Source: Porites lutea
Lineage: Eukaryota > Cnidaria > Anthozoa > Scleractinia > Poritidae
Assembly: GCF_958299795.1 (NCBI RefSeq)
Contig: NW_027332314.1
Location: 1 to 64,000, forward strand
DNA: 64,000 nucleotides
Direction of reading: 5' to 3'
The notes below the pieces were generated by a model. The model ran no database searches and was not told where the DNA came from. It saw only the letters and a list, made by a program, of their open reading frames with translations. Position 1 is the first letter of the stretch. Every line of letters starts with the position of its first letter. This document shows, piece after piece, positions 1 to 11,116 of the stretch. Made by a program: the position numbers and the translations under genes.

Positions 1-185
1 TCGGGAAGTATGAAAGGAATATGGAAGGACCAAACGAAGAGTAAGTGAAACGAAAATGAAAGGAAATGAATGCAACATGAGAGGAACATGAAAGAAATAA
101 ATGCAAAATGAAAGGAACATGCATGCAAATGAAAGACACATGAGGGAGGATGCATGCAAATGAATCCAACATGAAAGTAACGTGA
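1..185. repeat. Degenerate purine-rich tandem repeat
   Basis: Short units around CATGAAAGGAA and ATGCAAATGAA recur irregularly to about position 185. I see no open coding frame. From 186 to about 1000 the sequence is AT-rich, and I see no supportable gene there. Confidence 0.45.
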
Positions 186-1002
186 AGTCGCGCCGAAACA
201 CCTGAAACCAACGAAACAAACAATTGCTCAATCGATGTCCAAACCTGTTTGGAATGGATTCTGGATAATTTTGATATCATGTTGGATCTTGAATATTTTG
301 ATGTCCACAATAAAACCTTGGAAAACCACATGCCCCCAAAAAGCGATGACCACATAACAATAACAACCAGTCGGATGCAAAGGATTTTTGATGTGGCCTC
401 ATGTATTTGATAGTTAGGCCAAAACAACCCCTCATATTTAAGTCGATGTGGTTTGTTTTTTATTTCTGACGATCATGGAAAATCTTTCGTATGTGTTTGA
501 GATCTTTGAAACTCCATGTGGTTCGTTTCGTGGAAAAGTGATCGCGGCCCGTTCTTGACCGGCATGAAATTCCCCCCGAGGCACCTGTTCTAGAGTGATG
601 ATAGCCCTGATGAGAAAACTTCTGAGACCAAGTGGGTCGAGCAGAGTTTCAATTAGGAACATGAACGCAATTTTCAAGGCAAATTCAATCAGGTTTCTGT
701 TTGATTCATCTTGATTCTAGTTCAAACTCAACCAAGCAACTGACAGCAGTCGTTTTGTCAAAAGGTATTCGTTTTTGCAGGACTACATTTTTTTGCCTCC
801 CCAAATATCTAAAACTAGTGCGATGTTGTTTCGTACTCGAATATTTTGGTCGTTACGCATATTTATTTTCAAGTATACACACAAGGACATGCATGACATA
901 TCGTAGGTGTAGTAAATACAGAATACATATACGCCTCAATGTTTGGACACATCCGGCTAGCGATATCCATTGATGTTTGTATGTTGCCTGTCCCCGTGAA
1001 AG

Positions 1003-1138
1003 GACATCATTGGCGAAAATGGCGACTACGCTGTTCTCCGGACCTGCCCCGCAGACTGCGCAGCACAGCTACGCATTTGCGAAAAAAACTTTGCGGCAGA
1101 TCATGCCCAGTCCCTTGAACAGCGAATTGAGTCCAGCG
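1003..1138 (+). CDS. Putative internal exon, unknown protein
   Basis: The acceptor ends GTGAAAG at 1002. An open frame follows for 46 codons, beginning DIIGENGDYAVLRTCPADC and continuing with LRICEKNF and SLEQRIESS before a stop at 1141. Two cysteines lie in TCPADC and one in RICEK. Third codon positions are fairly GC-rich and the composition stands out from the AT-rich flanks. The donor is not clear; a GC donor near 1136 would fit dinoflagellate usage. An overlapping frame starting at 977 is also open, so the frame choice is a judgement. No family recognised. Confidence 0.4.
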
Positions 1139-1525
1139 GATGATCTGGTGGAAGCGTCGGTCAAACCAGCAAGACATCGTGAATGACTAGCATTCTTAAT
1201 TTGAGCAGCCCCTCTGCCCCAGAAACCGCAGAGGCATCGGCCATGTCCATAGTGGTCAAAGTGACGTCTTGCAAGTCAGAGACAATCTTTAAGACGAAGC
1301 AGGCCACAGGTATGACTGATTGAGAAAGTGAAATCATGTTGAAGTTCCTATAGGGCCTTGTTTTTGGGGTTCCTGTATTGCAAAGAGATAAACCAACCAA
1401 CCCACAAGTAGCGCAGTTGCGTATCTACCCCTGGCCACAGCTTTGGGGAGGTGGTTTGCCATCCTTGCAGGCCAGGCTCAAACCTGGCATAGTGCTGACG
1501 GGTACATCTAAGGCTCCTCGAGCAG

Positions 1526-1621
1526 GAATGCTGGTTCCGAGATTTGTCGCCTCAGGACGTTCGTGGGCAGATGCGGGCAGTGTTGCAACCTATCAGAAGT
1601 GGTTTTGAAGAAACAATGAAA
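1526..1621 (+). CDS. Putative exon, unknown protein
   Basis: The acceptor CGAGCAG ends at 1525. The frame then reads ECWFRDLSPQDVRGQMRAV and LQPIRSGFEETMK up to a stop at 1622-1624. It is acidic/basic mixed and protein-like, unlike the flanks. It could be a terminal exon or could splice out before the stop. It may belong to the same gene as the exon at 1003. A second frame of similar length overlaps it. Confidence 0.4.
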
Positions 1622-2288
1622 TGAGACGAGACGTTCATATTAATTTTGATAGCAACCGCAATGTTGTGCTTTCAGTTTCTTTATTCGAAGATTCAATTAA
1701 GCATCGGTGCAAATTCAAACAGACGGCGCCCAATTCATCACGTCCATTCTTTTGCAATCAGTTATATATTCGGTCCTTCCAACCTTTCGGTTCTGTCTCA
1801 AGTGGGTCGTTGTTCTCGACGCAAGCTGTATGCCGGATTGCTGGATCATTGTTTGTCCCTTTTTGAGCAGGTTCACATACAACTGGGTCGGGTTTTTGTC
1901 AGCACATGTTGTGGTACCTGGACAATGTTGAGTTTTGTCACTGTTGTATCCAAGTGTCACATTGAAATTCACAAGTTGGGGTCAAACACGCGGTTTGTCT
2001 TGGTAGTAGTTACCCCTCGTGTATTCTGGGTGCCTTTTACACAAACCAAGTCCCATCTTTCGTGGCTCCTTTGTGGCCTAACGGCCTAACGAATATCAGA
2101 GAACTTTGCTGATTTAGCCATGTATTTCTGATGCTGACTTGCTTGATTCGAGAAAGTCTGTAGTGGTTTTCTTTACATCTGCTACGGAATTGTCGACATG
2201 CCAGATCAAACTAAATATTTTCCAGCATGTTCTCAGTGTTGCATCCAATTTTAATATTGAATTTATCCGATGTAAAATTCGAGAAAAC

Positions 2289-2540
2289 TCAGGTTAATGA
2301 TTTGGAAACTTGATGCTCAACGATCGCGTCCGTTTCCTCTTGCAGATCAGGAGGCAAATCATCGATACTGATTTCATTCCCTTTTGATCGCGACCCCAAG
2401 ACCACAAACCAGCCCTCAGCCAGGAGTGGTGTCAGAATACAGGTGTGATTGCAGATGAGGCAGGAGTTGCCGTCGAAGCAATCAAGGCCTGAGGGAAGGA
2501 GTTGATGGGTTGGTGGCTTGGATAGGGATTTGCGCATCAA
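2289..2540 (-). CDS. ORF of uncertain strand, Cys-rich
   Basis: An 83-codon minus-strand ORF contains DCFDGNSCLICNHTC and an acidic tail with SIDDLPPDLQEETDAIVEH. Four cysteines spaced like CxxxxxCxxC suggest metal binding, but no family is recognised. The strand opposes all neighbouring exon calls, and a plus frame here (containing EWCQNTGVIADEAG) also looks protein-like. Treat as a candidate exon only. Confidence 0.25.
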   Translation of the reverse strand: MMRKSLSKPPTHQLLPSGLDCFDGNSCLICNHTCILTPLLAEGWFVVLGSRSKGNEISIDDLPPDLQEETDAIVEHQVSKSLT

Positions 2541-2963
2541 GAAATGGGGGTTGTTGAGTTGTTGACTTGCAAGAATAGGGAGATATCTAAGCTACGGAAG
2601 CAACATGTATGTTTATTTTTATAGTTGGTGAACGTGGACTTGTGCTCGCAAAGGACGATGGGGATGTTCATTACATTCAATTTAAAGTATTTAAGTCTAC
2701 AACATATTCTATGCGCAAGGTGATGCTATTGCGGAAGAGCTCAAAGATTTAAATCCCGCGTCGACATTTTGTAGCAAATTTCTCCCTCACACATGTGAGG
2801 CAGTTCCAGTTTCTGGACTTTTTCAAGCAATGCCAGGCAAGAAACTTCAAACCAAAAATAGGTATTGCGTCCTGTTTAGACTCATAGGATAATCTGATGA
2901 CAGCTGGGCCCCAAAAGGTTTAAAAGGTTTTGGGGTGTCCAGTCAAGTCCTGCCAACCTGCAG

Positions 2964-3098
2964 GCGGTGCTGGCTGGAGAGAGGCCGCATCACTTCACCC
3001 TGCCACTCGTGGAGCTCCGATCTATGGCCCTGGCTGGATACATCCATGCCTCTTGGACGCACCCCGAGGTGATTGAAGCAGAAGCACATGGTTTCGCG
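2964..3098 (+). CDS. Internal exon, unknown N-terminal part (possibly of the GNAT gene)
   Basis: A good acceptor (CCAACCTGCAG, ending 2963) precedes an uninterrupted 45-codon frame with AVLAGERPHHFTLPLVELR, SMALAGYIHASWTHPEVIE and AEAHGFA. A GT donor follows at 3099, just before the frame stop. Codon third positions are GC-rich. It is the nearest upstream exon to the GNAT-like exons at 3885-5136 and may be their upstream part, but the fold of this segment is not recognisable. Confidence 0.5.
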
Positions 3099-3394
3099 GT
3101 TGAATGATGTATTGATGCTGACCAAAGCTCACGGGAGGTGAGTCACGTCACATGTCACAATTGGTGTTTTTTGTCTTGAGCGGGCCATCTACGCATAGTG
3201 GATTAGCATGTACTGCCTTGATCCGCTTTGTATATGTGTTTACAATTATCTACAAATATATGTATATGTGTAATGAACAAAATATATACAGATACTTATT
3301 GCACAAATATATGTGTATATATATATATGTATATATGCGCGTGAGATTCCATTGTATTGTATTTCATCAAATTAAGTCTTATTGCAGTGTATGT

Positions 3395-3567
3395 ATTGCT
3401 GAAATGTATTGTATTATATCGTACTGTATTGTATTGTATTATACTGTACTGTATTGTATTGAACTGTACTGTATTGTACTGTACTGTATCGTATTGTACT
3501 GTATTGTAGTGTATTGTATTGTATTATACTGTACTGTACTGTGCTGTACTGTATTGTGTTTTGTTGT
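3395..3567. repeat. (TGTAT)/(CTGTA) pentanucleotide-like microsatellite
   Basis: Alternating TATTG and ACTGT units run almost without break, with single-unit variants. Related TA-rich microsatellite lies at 3305-3340 and residual TGTATTG units at 3785-3800. The stretch 3100-3880 otherwise shows no exon that I can support. Confidence 0.8.
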
Positions 3568-3884
3568 ATTGCAACGGTTTACACGATGCTATGATTTGCT
3601 ATGTTCTTTTTACTTTACATATATATGTTGTTCTGTTTAAATTCAATTGTGCTAGCATGTATATAATATTACATGATTTGAAATGTATCGGATCATATTT
3701 TCTTTTCTTATTTATCCTGGGTATGTTTGAATCATGTTACATCTCATCTTTACTATTGCATTGGTTTGGTTGTATATTATAGTGTATTGTATTGTATTGT
3801 GTTACATGTGTTTTTTTTGATTATGCACGTCTATATGCTTTGATCTCTCCACTGTGGCCATATGTGACCATGCTGGTTTCTAAG

Positions 3885-3932
3885 GCGCGCTATGTGCCCA
3901 AGCAGGAGGAACTAGCAATATCCCATGTTAAA
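3885..3932 (+). CDS. GNAT acetyltransferase, exon with the strand before motif A
   Basis: An acceptor (TTTCTAAG) is followed by 16 codons, ARYVPKQEELAISHVK. GELxISH-like strands directly precede motif A in GNAT N-acetyltransferases. The frame joins in phase 0 to the exon at 4054 if the intron uses a GC donor at 3933 (AAA|GCCGCT). GC donors are known in dinoflagellates. The joined order, strand then RGLGKLLL, is the family order. Confidence 0.5.
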
Positions 3933-4053
3933 GCCGCTTGGATGTGTCCACTACAGCTGGTTGGTGGTTTCAGAAAGGCACTGTTTTGCCACATAATGTT
4001 GGTTCATGTTGAGACATAGTTTCATTGGCCCAAATTACATTCCTCCAGCCAAG

Positions 4054-4140
4054 GTAAATGAAAAACACATGAACCGTGGCTTGGGCAAGCTGCTTCTAGC
4101 AGCTGCAGAGGAGCATAGCCATAGATGCTTGGTTGCGGCA
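4054..4140 (+). CDS. GNAT acetyltransferase, motif A exon
   Basis: The acceptor GCCAAG ends at 4053, then the frame reads VNEKHMNRGLGKLLLAAAEE and HSHRC. RGLGKLLL matches the GNAT motif A signature (R/Q-x-x-G-x-G/A), the pyrophosphate-binding loop for acetyl-CoA, followed by the expected helix. GNAT enzymes transfer acetyl from acetyl-CoA to an amine; the substrate cannot be told. The frame stays open to 4281, so the donor position is uncertain and the end given is approximate. A minus-strand ORF covers the same bases but carries no motif. Confidence 0.6.
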
Positions 4141-4770
4141 ACCCGTGTGGCTGATCTATTTCCCACACATTGGCACGAAGACATGCAAGTGTTGGGCCAG
4201 GGCCGCATGAAGTCATGGTGCTTGTGTTTTTTGGATCCAGTCTCCTCTACAAAAGGAGCACATTGCAAAAACGATCACTGAAGTTTGCAAACATAATGAA
4301 GAACGGGAACCCTTTTAAATTCGAAGATATGATGGATTGAGAATACGTGTTTCACGTTTCACGGTGTAATTTCGAGACGCTACCAGTGGCTATAAAATGA
4401 TATAACATGCTGCAACCTACTGTGCGTCCTCTCTTCACTTTCATCCATTGACAGCGTTAGCATGTTGTTGTCCTGAGGAATCGGGTGGAGATGCAACAAC
4501 ATATACCTCAGCGTATTGAAAGCTAATGTAACTCGGCTGATGCGACAAGGGTACTGGGAGTTTCCCAGTTGGTCGTGAACTTTGGCATTGAAACTATGTT
4601 GAATGGTTTTTACTCAAGGTGACCCTGGAGATCATCACAATTCATCACAAACGGTCCCTTTTTTGGTGTCTCACGCATCGTGTGGCTCAATCCCCCAAGC
4701 CATTAGCCAACCATTATTTTCCCCGAAAAATCAGATAGATCTGGTCTCCTATTTGATTCTATATTTCATA

Positions 4771-4815
4771 ATATATATATATATAATATGTACACATCTA
4801 CATTATACATGTATC

Positions 4816-4850
<35 letters not shown>

Positions 4851-4855
4851 TGATT
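4771..4855. repeat. (TA)n-rich microsatellite in intron
   Basis: Imperfect (TA)n with ACATATAC interruptions lies between the GNAT exons. Confidence 0.8.
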
Positions 4856-4961
4856 TTACTTATATACACACATGATATATGGGGGTCCTCTTTTTCTCCT
4901 TCCATTTACAAAGCTTGAGAACCCCAGCAATCTACCCAACGGATGGCCACATCACTGCAAG

Positions 4962-5136
4962 CACCGAGGAGCGAGCCCGGAGGTGCTATGCCAAAGCGGG
5001 ATTCAAATTCGAATCCAGTAGAACCGCATCGTGGGGGAAGAAGAAGCAGAGAGCATCAGAGTGGCAGCGATGGAAGAAGGTGCCAACTTGGTCAATTAGT
5101 AGGACCCGAAAGGACAAATACATTCAAATTATATAA
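4962..5136 (+). CDS. GNAT acetyltransferase, motif B and C-terminal exon
   Basis: After an acceptor at 4960-4961 (ACTGCAAG) the frame reads TEERARRCYAKAGFKFESS. This is a classical GNAT motif B (N/E-x-x-A-x-x-x-Y-x-x-x-G-F), with the conserved tyrosine that can act as general acid and the AGF turn. A basic tail (KKKQRASEWQRWKKV) runs to TAA at 5134-5136. With the exons at 3885 and 4054 it gives the family order strand, motif A, motif B on the + strand over 1.25 kb. A small exon between motif A and motif B is probably unseen near 4.6 kb. Confidence 0.6.
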
Positions 5137-5466
5137 CCATGTGTTGGGGCATACCGTATACCTAGGATTTTCAGTTTTTGTGCTAGAACACGTGGAAGTT
5201 TGGCATTTGTTCTGGCTGACAAGTGAGAAAACTGGTAAATACGCCGCTGACTGTGTTAGTTTTGTGCTAGTGTGTGCATATTTGAGAGTGGTGTGTTTCG
5301 ACCTGCAAAGTTTTTCTTGATGCCTAACTAACAGGCTCAATTTTTTGTCTGTACACCGCATTGCAAAAGCTTGAACCCAGCAGCTCTGCAACACATTGGA
5401 TAGAATTTGGCCCTTGCCAAGGTGCATAAGCATTCATTTGACAAGAAGGCTCCGGTCACCCAGTAG

Positions 5467-5570
5467 ATGCCCTTCGTTGGTCTTCATGAAGCTGATTTCA
5501 AAGCAGAAGCCAAAGACGCTACTGTAGCCCTGCGCAGTACTGACATGCAAAAACGAGTCCTGATGTGGAG
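5467..5570 (+). CDS. Putative first exon, unknown protein
   Basis: ATG at 5467 follows an in-frame TAG, so this may be a true start: MPFVGLHEADFKAEAKDATV, then ALRSTDMQKRVLMW, ending at a consensus donor (GGAG|GTAGGG, 5571). The opposite strand also has a 62-codon frame without splice support. First in a run of + strand exons that leads into ubiquitin-like exons at 7861-11997; whether all belong to one gene is unknown. Confidence 0.45.
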
Positions 5571-6174
5571 GTAGGGAAGTTGTTATAGTCAGTACTGTCA
5601 AAATGCGGTGACTTGGGATCATCCTTCATTCGAAACCTTTCGACACATTGAACTTAAAAGGCCATCACCCATTCTGAAAATATCTGGAAATTCAGTTAAA
5701 GACTGTTAAAGGAAAGATTCAATTTGCTTCATGGATGGTTCGATTTGGACGGCGAACTATGGCGAATTGCAGTGCCCAGGGTTTTGACCGCAAAGAGATT
5801 GAAACTTGAATCATGTATAGTATGCAGATATATATATATATATACAGACATAAACATTTATTTGCACATATAAACTCTCTTTCTACAGTTTCATACATAC
5901 ATATAGGCTATAGATATCTATTTCAGATTGATTTATTGACTGGGAAAACTGCTTAACGTTTACATATTTGGATAAATTAATGATCCAAAACTGACTATCT
6001 AACATGTTCCAAGGAACTGGAACTCTAAGAAGTTGAAACCCATAAACCAGTTGTATCTTTGTTGCGATGGTTTGAACATGTTTGAGCAGAAATATCTCAA
6101 TAAGTTGAATTGTAGTGATGGAAGAAATCCGAATATAGATTGTACATCAACATAAATCTCAGCTTTTGTCGCAG

Positions 6175-6248
6175 GAGCCAAAGCTACCTTTCGAAAGATG
6201 TTGGAAGTGGATGAAAACCAACTCGTCAACGCCAAGGCGCTAGACCGT
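6175..6248 (+). CDS. Putative internal exon, unknown protein
   Basis: Acceptor TTTTGTCGCAG ends at 6174. The frame reads AKATFRKMLEVDENQLVNAK, then ALDR, before a stop at 6249. It resembles a short amphipathic helix. Between 5571 and 6174 I see only AT-rich sequence with TA microsatellite near 5826. Confidence 0.4.
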
Positions 6249-6375
6249 TGAACAGGTGTTTGCCTGTCAGAGTTTCCATTGCCAGGTTTGATTGCCAGGG
6301 TGGTATGAAACCAGATAGATATCAAATATCCATACTACATCCAGATATTGCTTATAGATATTATATGTACACAGA

Positions 6376-6486
6376 TATTATATATATATATATATAGATA
6401 TTACATATAGCTATAATGTATATATATATATAATTATATATATATATATATATATTTATTTAGATAGTTATATATATATATATATA
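6376..6486. repeat. (TA)n microsatellite
   Basis: Dense TATATATA runs with short interruptions. Similar runs are at 6727-6752, 7781-7797, 9155-9178, 9620-9665, 11733-11767, 27617-27680 and 29237-29285. Confidence 0.85.
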
Positions 6487-6608
6487 TGCGATCTATGATA
6501 TTATCTCTTTTTTTGGCGGTGTTACTTTGATTTTGGTTCTCCATGTTTCAAAGCTCAAGACGAACCCGAGTTTGGCTGCTGGGCCACCCGGTCTGGTGAG
6601 TCTGCCAG

Positions 6609-6723
6609 GAAGCCGAGCTGATGAAGCCCTTCAAGGTGAAATTTCTGGAGGTCGGCCCTGCCTCTTTTGGGGGAAACATAGCCCCAGGAATGCCCTGCGG
6701 GAGATTTCTGAAAGAGAACTTAT
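6609..6723 (+). CDS. Internal exon, unknown protein
   Basis: The acceptor GTCTGCCAG ends at 6608; the frame reads EAELMKPFKVKFLEVGPASF, then GGNIAPGMPCGRFLKENL, with a GTATGT donor at 6724. It is GC-rich at third positions and clearly unlike the flanking TA repeats. One of the better-supported exons in this region. No family recognised. Confidence 0.55.
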
Positions 6724-7130
6724 GTATGTATATATATATATATATATATAAGTCCTTGCTGCATAAGTGGCCATTTTCGGTGATGTTTCTCTACTTTATG
6801 TTTGGGACTGAAATCGTTTGTGCTCAATTTTCTATGCCACTGGTCGGGTGTTGCATAAATGTGCGGCTTTGAGCTCCCACTTGCGGGCTGAGCTCACTTG
6901 GCTTTGAGTTGTGTCACTAGAATGATGGTGAGGGAACTATCCACAAATTGCCGAATTTTTCAGCTTGGTCTCTCTCTATGTATTTGTTCTACATATTTTG
7001 TGTACATATCATTACAGTACAAAGAACAAAGATTGAATTTGTCTTAGCTGCCTCTACAAAAAACATGGCAACAGGGCAACAATAGCAATGATGTTTCCAT
7101 TTGAGATGACAGGATGGCGCAGACAGGACC

Positions 7131-7292
7131 ATGGATAGCAAGGTGCAGATAGCCAAGGTGGACAGGGAGTCGGAACTGGCATGGTCAAATGATAAGCATC
7201 TGCGTACCGACCGGTCTGCTGGGTGTATGCGGTGTCCTTTGATGCTCCAGGGATCAACTTTTCGTGCGATTTTGGTTGATCACAGGAACTGA
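7131..7292 (+). CDS. Putative exon or short ORF, unknown protein
   Basis: An ATG-started 53-codon frame reads MDSKVQIAKVDRESELAWS, then NDKHLRTDRSAGCMRC, to TGA at 7290-7292. The first 35 codons look most protein-like, and a GT near 7226 could be the donor. The minus frame of similar length lacks such composition. Confidence 0.4.
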   Translation: MDSKVQIAKVDRESELAWSNDKHLRTDRSAGCMRCPLMLQGSTFRAILVDHRN

Positions 7293-7860
7293 AAGTTTAT
7301 TTCAGTGATCATCTGTTTCTACAAGCCCTTTCAGCAAGCATGTTTCAGTGTTCTGGTGGCTTGTCTTGATTTTTGGACAAGACTTCGGCTTCATGATATT
7401 CCACCAGTCAGGCTGATTTCGGACATTGTACGCTTATCAGTCACCCGTGCGTTCTGCCATTGCACCTCAAAATCCTGAGATCTTCGGAATTTTGATTCTC
7501 CATAGTTTTTGGTTATCTAGATAATGCCCATGGTTATGTAGTGATAGGGGTTATTGGCCAATAAAGTGCCCATGATGGGCTATTCTTAATCTCAATGGTC
7601 AACTACCCTGGGTCCACCAGGCCGTCGAGGTGATTGGTGTGCTGGGAACCAAGTTGTGTGTACCCTTGGGTTTCAATGTTGTTGAAGTCACATCGGCAGA
7701 ATACGTTTTGAATATCCAACAATTCTTACATGGGAGTCATAACATGACATAAACATATCTCTTTTTTTTACAGTGACCTTATATATATATATATATACTG
7801 TAACCATACCATACCCAACATCTAAACTCCCCTCCCCAAAAAACTGGACGTGAAACCCAG

Positions 7861-7939
7861 GTCAGGCCAGTCGACCATTGGCGATTTACGCCTGAAGTTA
7901 GCCAAGATGGAAGGCATGCCGCTGGAGGACATGAAGATC
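7861..7939 (+). CDS. Ubiquitin-like domain exon (first UBL)
   Basis: After acceptor AAACCCAG the frame reads SGQSTIGDLRLKLAKMEGMP, then LEDMKI. This fits the ubiquitin-fold pattern of a T-V/I-x-D-L-K-x-K-L/I helix followed by G-I/M-P-x-x-D/E-M-K-L, the end of helix 1 and the entry to strand 3. The stop at 7940 lies just beyond, so a splice near 7940, possibly with a GA or GC donor, is expected. UBL domains bind proteasome or ubiquitin-receptor partners; the protein's role cannot be told. Confidence 0.55.
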
Positions 7940-8362
7940 TGAGGGAAGATGCAGCACAAAACACGGGAGATTTGCTGATTGGAAGTACAGCTGCTAAGCC
8001 GATCATTGTTTGTATTTGGAGGGTGTACCTCCCAAAGTTTGGAAAAGTCTGGAAGAGGATTTTCTTGACCATTCTTCTATATCCACTGTGTTCTGTGTCG
8101 ATCATCCAAAAAGTTCGCTCATAGTGCTGTGTATGTGTCACCAGAGCAACGGTGGATCTTACCAATCACCAACCATCAATATTTCTTGAGTGGTCGGGTT
8201 CGTACTAGAGCGCACGGCTTCGCACTACCTGGCAGGGTTCAAACTTGGGTACTTTAATATACTTTAATCCCTTTATATCCCTTTTAAAGGTTGAATACCA
8301 ATGGCCAAAACCATCTGAGACCTGTAGGATCTGTAGGTCCCTATCCTCAACAGCGTGTCCAG

Positions 8363-8480
8363 GATATCAACGTCTTCGCGGCTGAGACCAATTTGACAGA
8401 TGAAGTCCAGCTGCACGAATGTTACATGGACCGAGCAGCGCAGCGCAGCGTTAAGCCCGTTGTGAAAGATGTTAATCCTG
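8363..8480 (+). CDS. Internal exon, unknown protein
   Basis: It is bounded by acceptor GTGTCCAG and donor G|GTAAAC. The frame contains DINVFAAETNLTDEVQLHE, CYMDRAAQRSVKPVVKD and VNP. It follows the first UBL exon on the same strand. A minus-strand frame across the same bases is also open but has no such splice pair. Confidence 0.5.
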
Positions 8481-9695
8481 GTAAACACTGATTCTCTGGA
8501 AGGAATTTCCACTTCCATGATTTTGAAGTCAGAAGAAATGGTCTCAGATGCCTCAATGATGATTGATAAGATTTCATATTTGTTCAGTTGTCGATTTGGA
8601 GTACACTACACTCCCAGTTGAAATGTAGAGGGCATTGAAATGTAGGAGTCCTGAGCGACTGGAGAGTTGCGGCTACTGCTCCCCTGAGAAACTCGGTCAT
8701 TGGTATCGCACTTCCACCCCGTACCCCTCTAGGTCAGAACATGGAATGATAGTCAGATTTGTTGTTGGGCATGGATCCTGTCGGATACACCTGATTCTCA
8801 TCGATTATCATGTATATACATACATTATCATACATTATAGATAACTACGAACTTATGATACTTATGAACCCAAATTCCATCAAACTCCCATGATCCATGG
8901 CGTTTTAAACCCGTTGTTTTCCACCGTTGATGGGTCGCGACCATGGCGACTCGATGTCTCCAGGACTGGATGGGCTCGGGCCTGGATGATTGGCCTCCAA
9001 GACTCACGGTGCCTGGGCAGAATGATATGGACATGTTGAGGAAAAGTATTGGAAATTAATATGGAAATATATGGAAATTAATATGGAAATTAATATGGAA
9101 ATATCATGAAGCAACCTTGGGCACTTTGAGTTTCCAAAAGAAATCAAGTATCAGTATATATATATATATATATATATACATGTCAGTATGTCAAGGATAT
9201 TCAAGGATTATCAAGGAAGTTTTATGGACTTGTACTCCAAAAGCTGTTCTTTTTTGAGGCTCCTTTTGTATCAGATTTCAGTCATATTTGTTGGATGGGT
9301 TGAACTGGAAATTCTATACATTTATCCACGGGCCCTTTGAACAGAGGCTGTTGTTGGTTTTATTCGTACTATGGAGCAACAAGCCTTAATCCTTTTGGGT
9401 GCCCAGTGGGTGTTACTGTACATCCAAGTGGGGAGATGATCCAACTGATACCACGCTAGTTCGGAATATCTTCAGGATAACTGCTGGCAGGATCTGGCAG
9501 GCAGTGAGTTGGTTTTGTCCAATATGTGTATAGATATATGATATATAGATAGAATATGATAGAATATGTATTTTTATACATATAATTACACATCATATAG
9601 TATCTATATACATGTGTAATTATATATATATACATATGAATATATACATATATATATATATATATCTACCATTACATAAGAGTCCGCACTCTAAG

Positions 9696-9777
9696 TTTCC
9701 GTGGACCAAGGTGAAGCCTCGTGTGAAGGGCTTCGAGCTGCACGTCAATGTGCCGCCAATGTGTGGGATCCAGGGAG
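9696..9777 (+). CDS. Putative internal exon, unknown protein
   Basis: The acceptor CTCTAAG ends at 9695; the frame reads FPWTKVKPRVKGFELHVNVP, then PMCGIQG, with a GC dinucleotide at 9778 as candidate donor. Third positions are GC-rich in an AT-rich setting. From 9800 to 10400 I see only AT-rich repeats of TTTATAGTGGA type and no gene. Confidence 0.45.
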
Positions 9778-10435
9778 GCGGATCTCCTGGGATTCATTAG
9801 ATATTGCTGGATTCCTGGATTTATAGGTTTTATAGTGGATTTATAGTGGATTTATAGGTTTTAGAGTGGATTTATAGTGGATTTATAGTGGGATTGTATG
9901 GGTTTGTATGGAGTATATACACATATTCCCCAATGTATTGATGGATTTAGAATGGATATGATGGGAATATGGGTTTTGGGATTCGACTATCGTCTATTTG
10001 GAATTATATAATTGAGAATATACTGTAAGCGGCTTTGCGGTTGAAACATATTGGAGTACAATGGGATGCTTCAATACGATTAGCCCCAATCTCACTCTTG
10101 ATATTATATCTAGATGGGAGTGGCAAGAGATGTTCTTCATGGTTCTTTCATGTCCTTTTTGTTGGTTGAAACATCACCATTTTGGAGGTTAAATGGCACT
10201 AAGGCCCCTCAGCCTCAGAATGTGTATGGGTATATAAATTGCGAATGGCTTTCGACGAAAAACATGGTGTTTAGTTGCGGTAAAAAAAAAAAAAACATTG
10301 AGACAATGTATCTAATCAATATCGTGTGCAGTGAACTTTTCATGTCTTCTTTGATTGGGTTCTTGTCATAGTCCGAGGCCAAGGGCATCTAATGTTGTTG
10401 CAAGAAAAAGGTAAGACCCAGAGAGCCATCCCAAG

Positions 10436-10508
10436 CTTGGTGAATCTGAGGCGCGACACCTCGGAATGGGACAAGGGTCGGTTACAACAATACCAAGAGC
10501 AGAACCTG
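10436..10508 (+). CDS. Internal exon, unknown protein
   Basis: The acceptor ATCCCAAG ends at 10435, then LVNLRRDTSEWDKGRLQQYQ and EQNL, with donor GTAGGG at 10509. It lies 220 bp upstream of the second ubiquitin-like exon on the same strand and is probably part of the same gene. Confidence 0.5.
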
Positions 10509-10730
10509 GTAGGGAGACCCGGGGGCTGGGCTGGAGGTTCAGCCTGGCACATCTGGCACATCTGCTGCTATTCATCCCGCTCTGATGGCTTGTATTATGG
10601 GGTTGGTTGACCCAGTTGACCCATCCGGACCTGAATTTCCATGGTTTTGAACAAGTCAGATTTAAGGTGGACCAAGAGTAGGGTTGGCCAGAACCTGGAG
10701 TGGGATCACGCTGCAGCCCTGGCCCTTTAG

Positions 10731-10801
10731 GTCTTTGATGTGCAGCCCAGCGCAAAAGTGAAGGAGCTGAAGCAGATGTTGGCCCAAAGGTACCGCGGCA
10801 G
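10731..10801 (+). CDS. Ubiquitin-like domain exon (second UBL, helix 1)
   Basis: A pyrimidine-rich acceptor (GGCCCTTTAG) precedes VFDVQPSAKVKELKQMLAQR, then YRGR. It aligns to ubiquitin [20 protein letters not shown], that is strand 2 and helix 1. The first UBL exon (7861) covers the same part of the fold, so at least two UBL domains or two genes are present. The frame runs to a stop at 10827, but the domain must continue through splicing. Confidence 0.6.
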
Positions 10802-11116
10802 GGTTTGGAAGATCTTAGAAGCCACTTGAAAACTTCCTATCAACCAGCAATGCAAAACAAATAAAATAGCCAGAGCACAACTGGAGTGTCATCACCAGCT
10901 ATTCCCAGTTTGTTCAGTCTCTGGGATGGTTCAAAACCTGGTACATCATTCATATGGGGGGACGAACATCCAGAAATCCCAGGTAGTTTGATGCGAAATT
11001 TGCTCCATTTGTTGGTCGCTTGTCCCGACCCAATGATTCGATCGAGTCCTGCGCCAGGATTGGCATTCCAGCCAGCAGGCATCACCTCTCAGCTCATTTG
11101 CGACGCCTGGAGAAAA

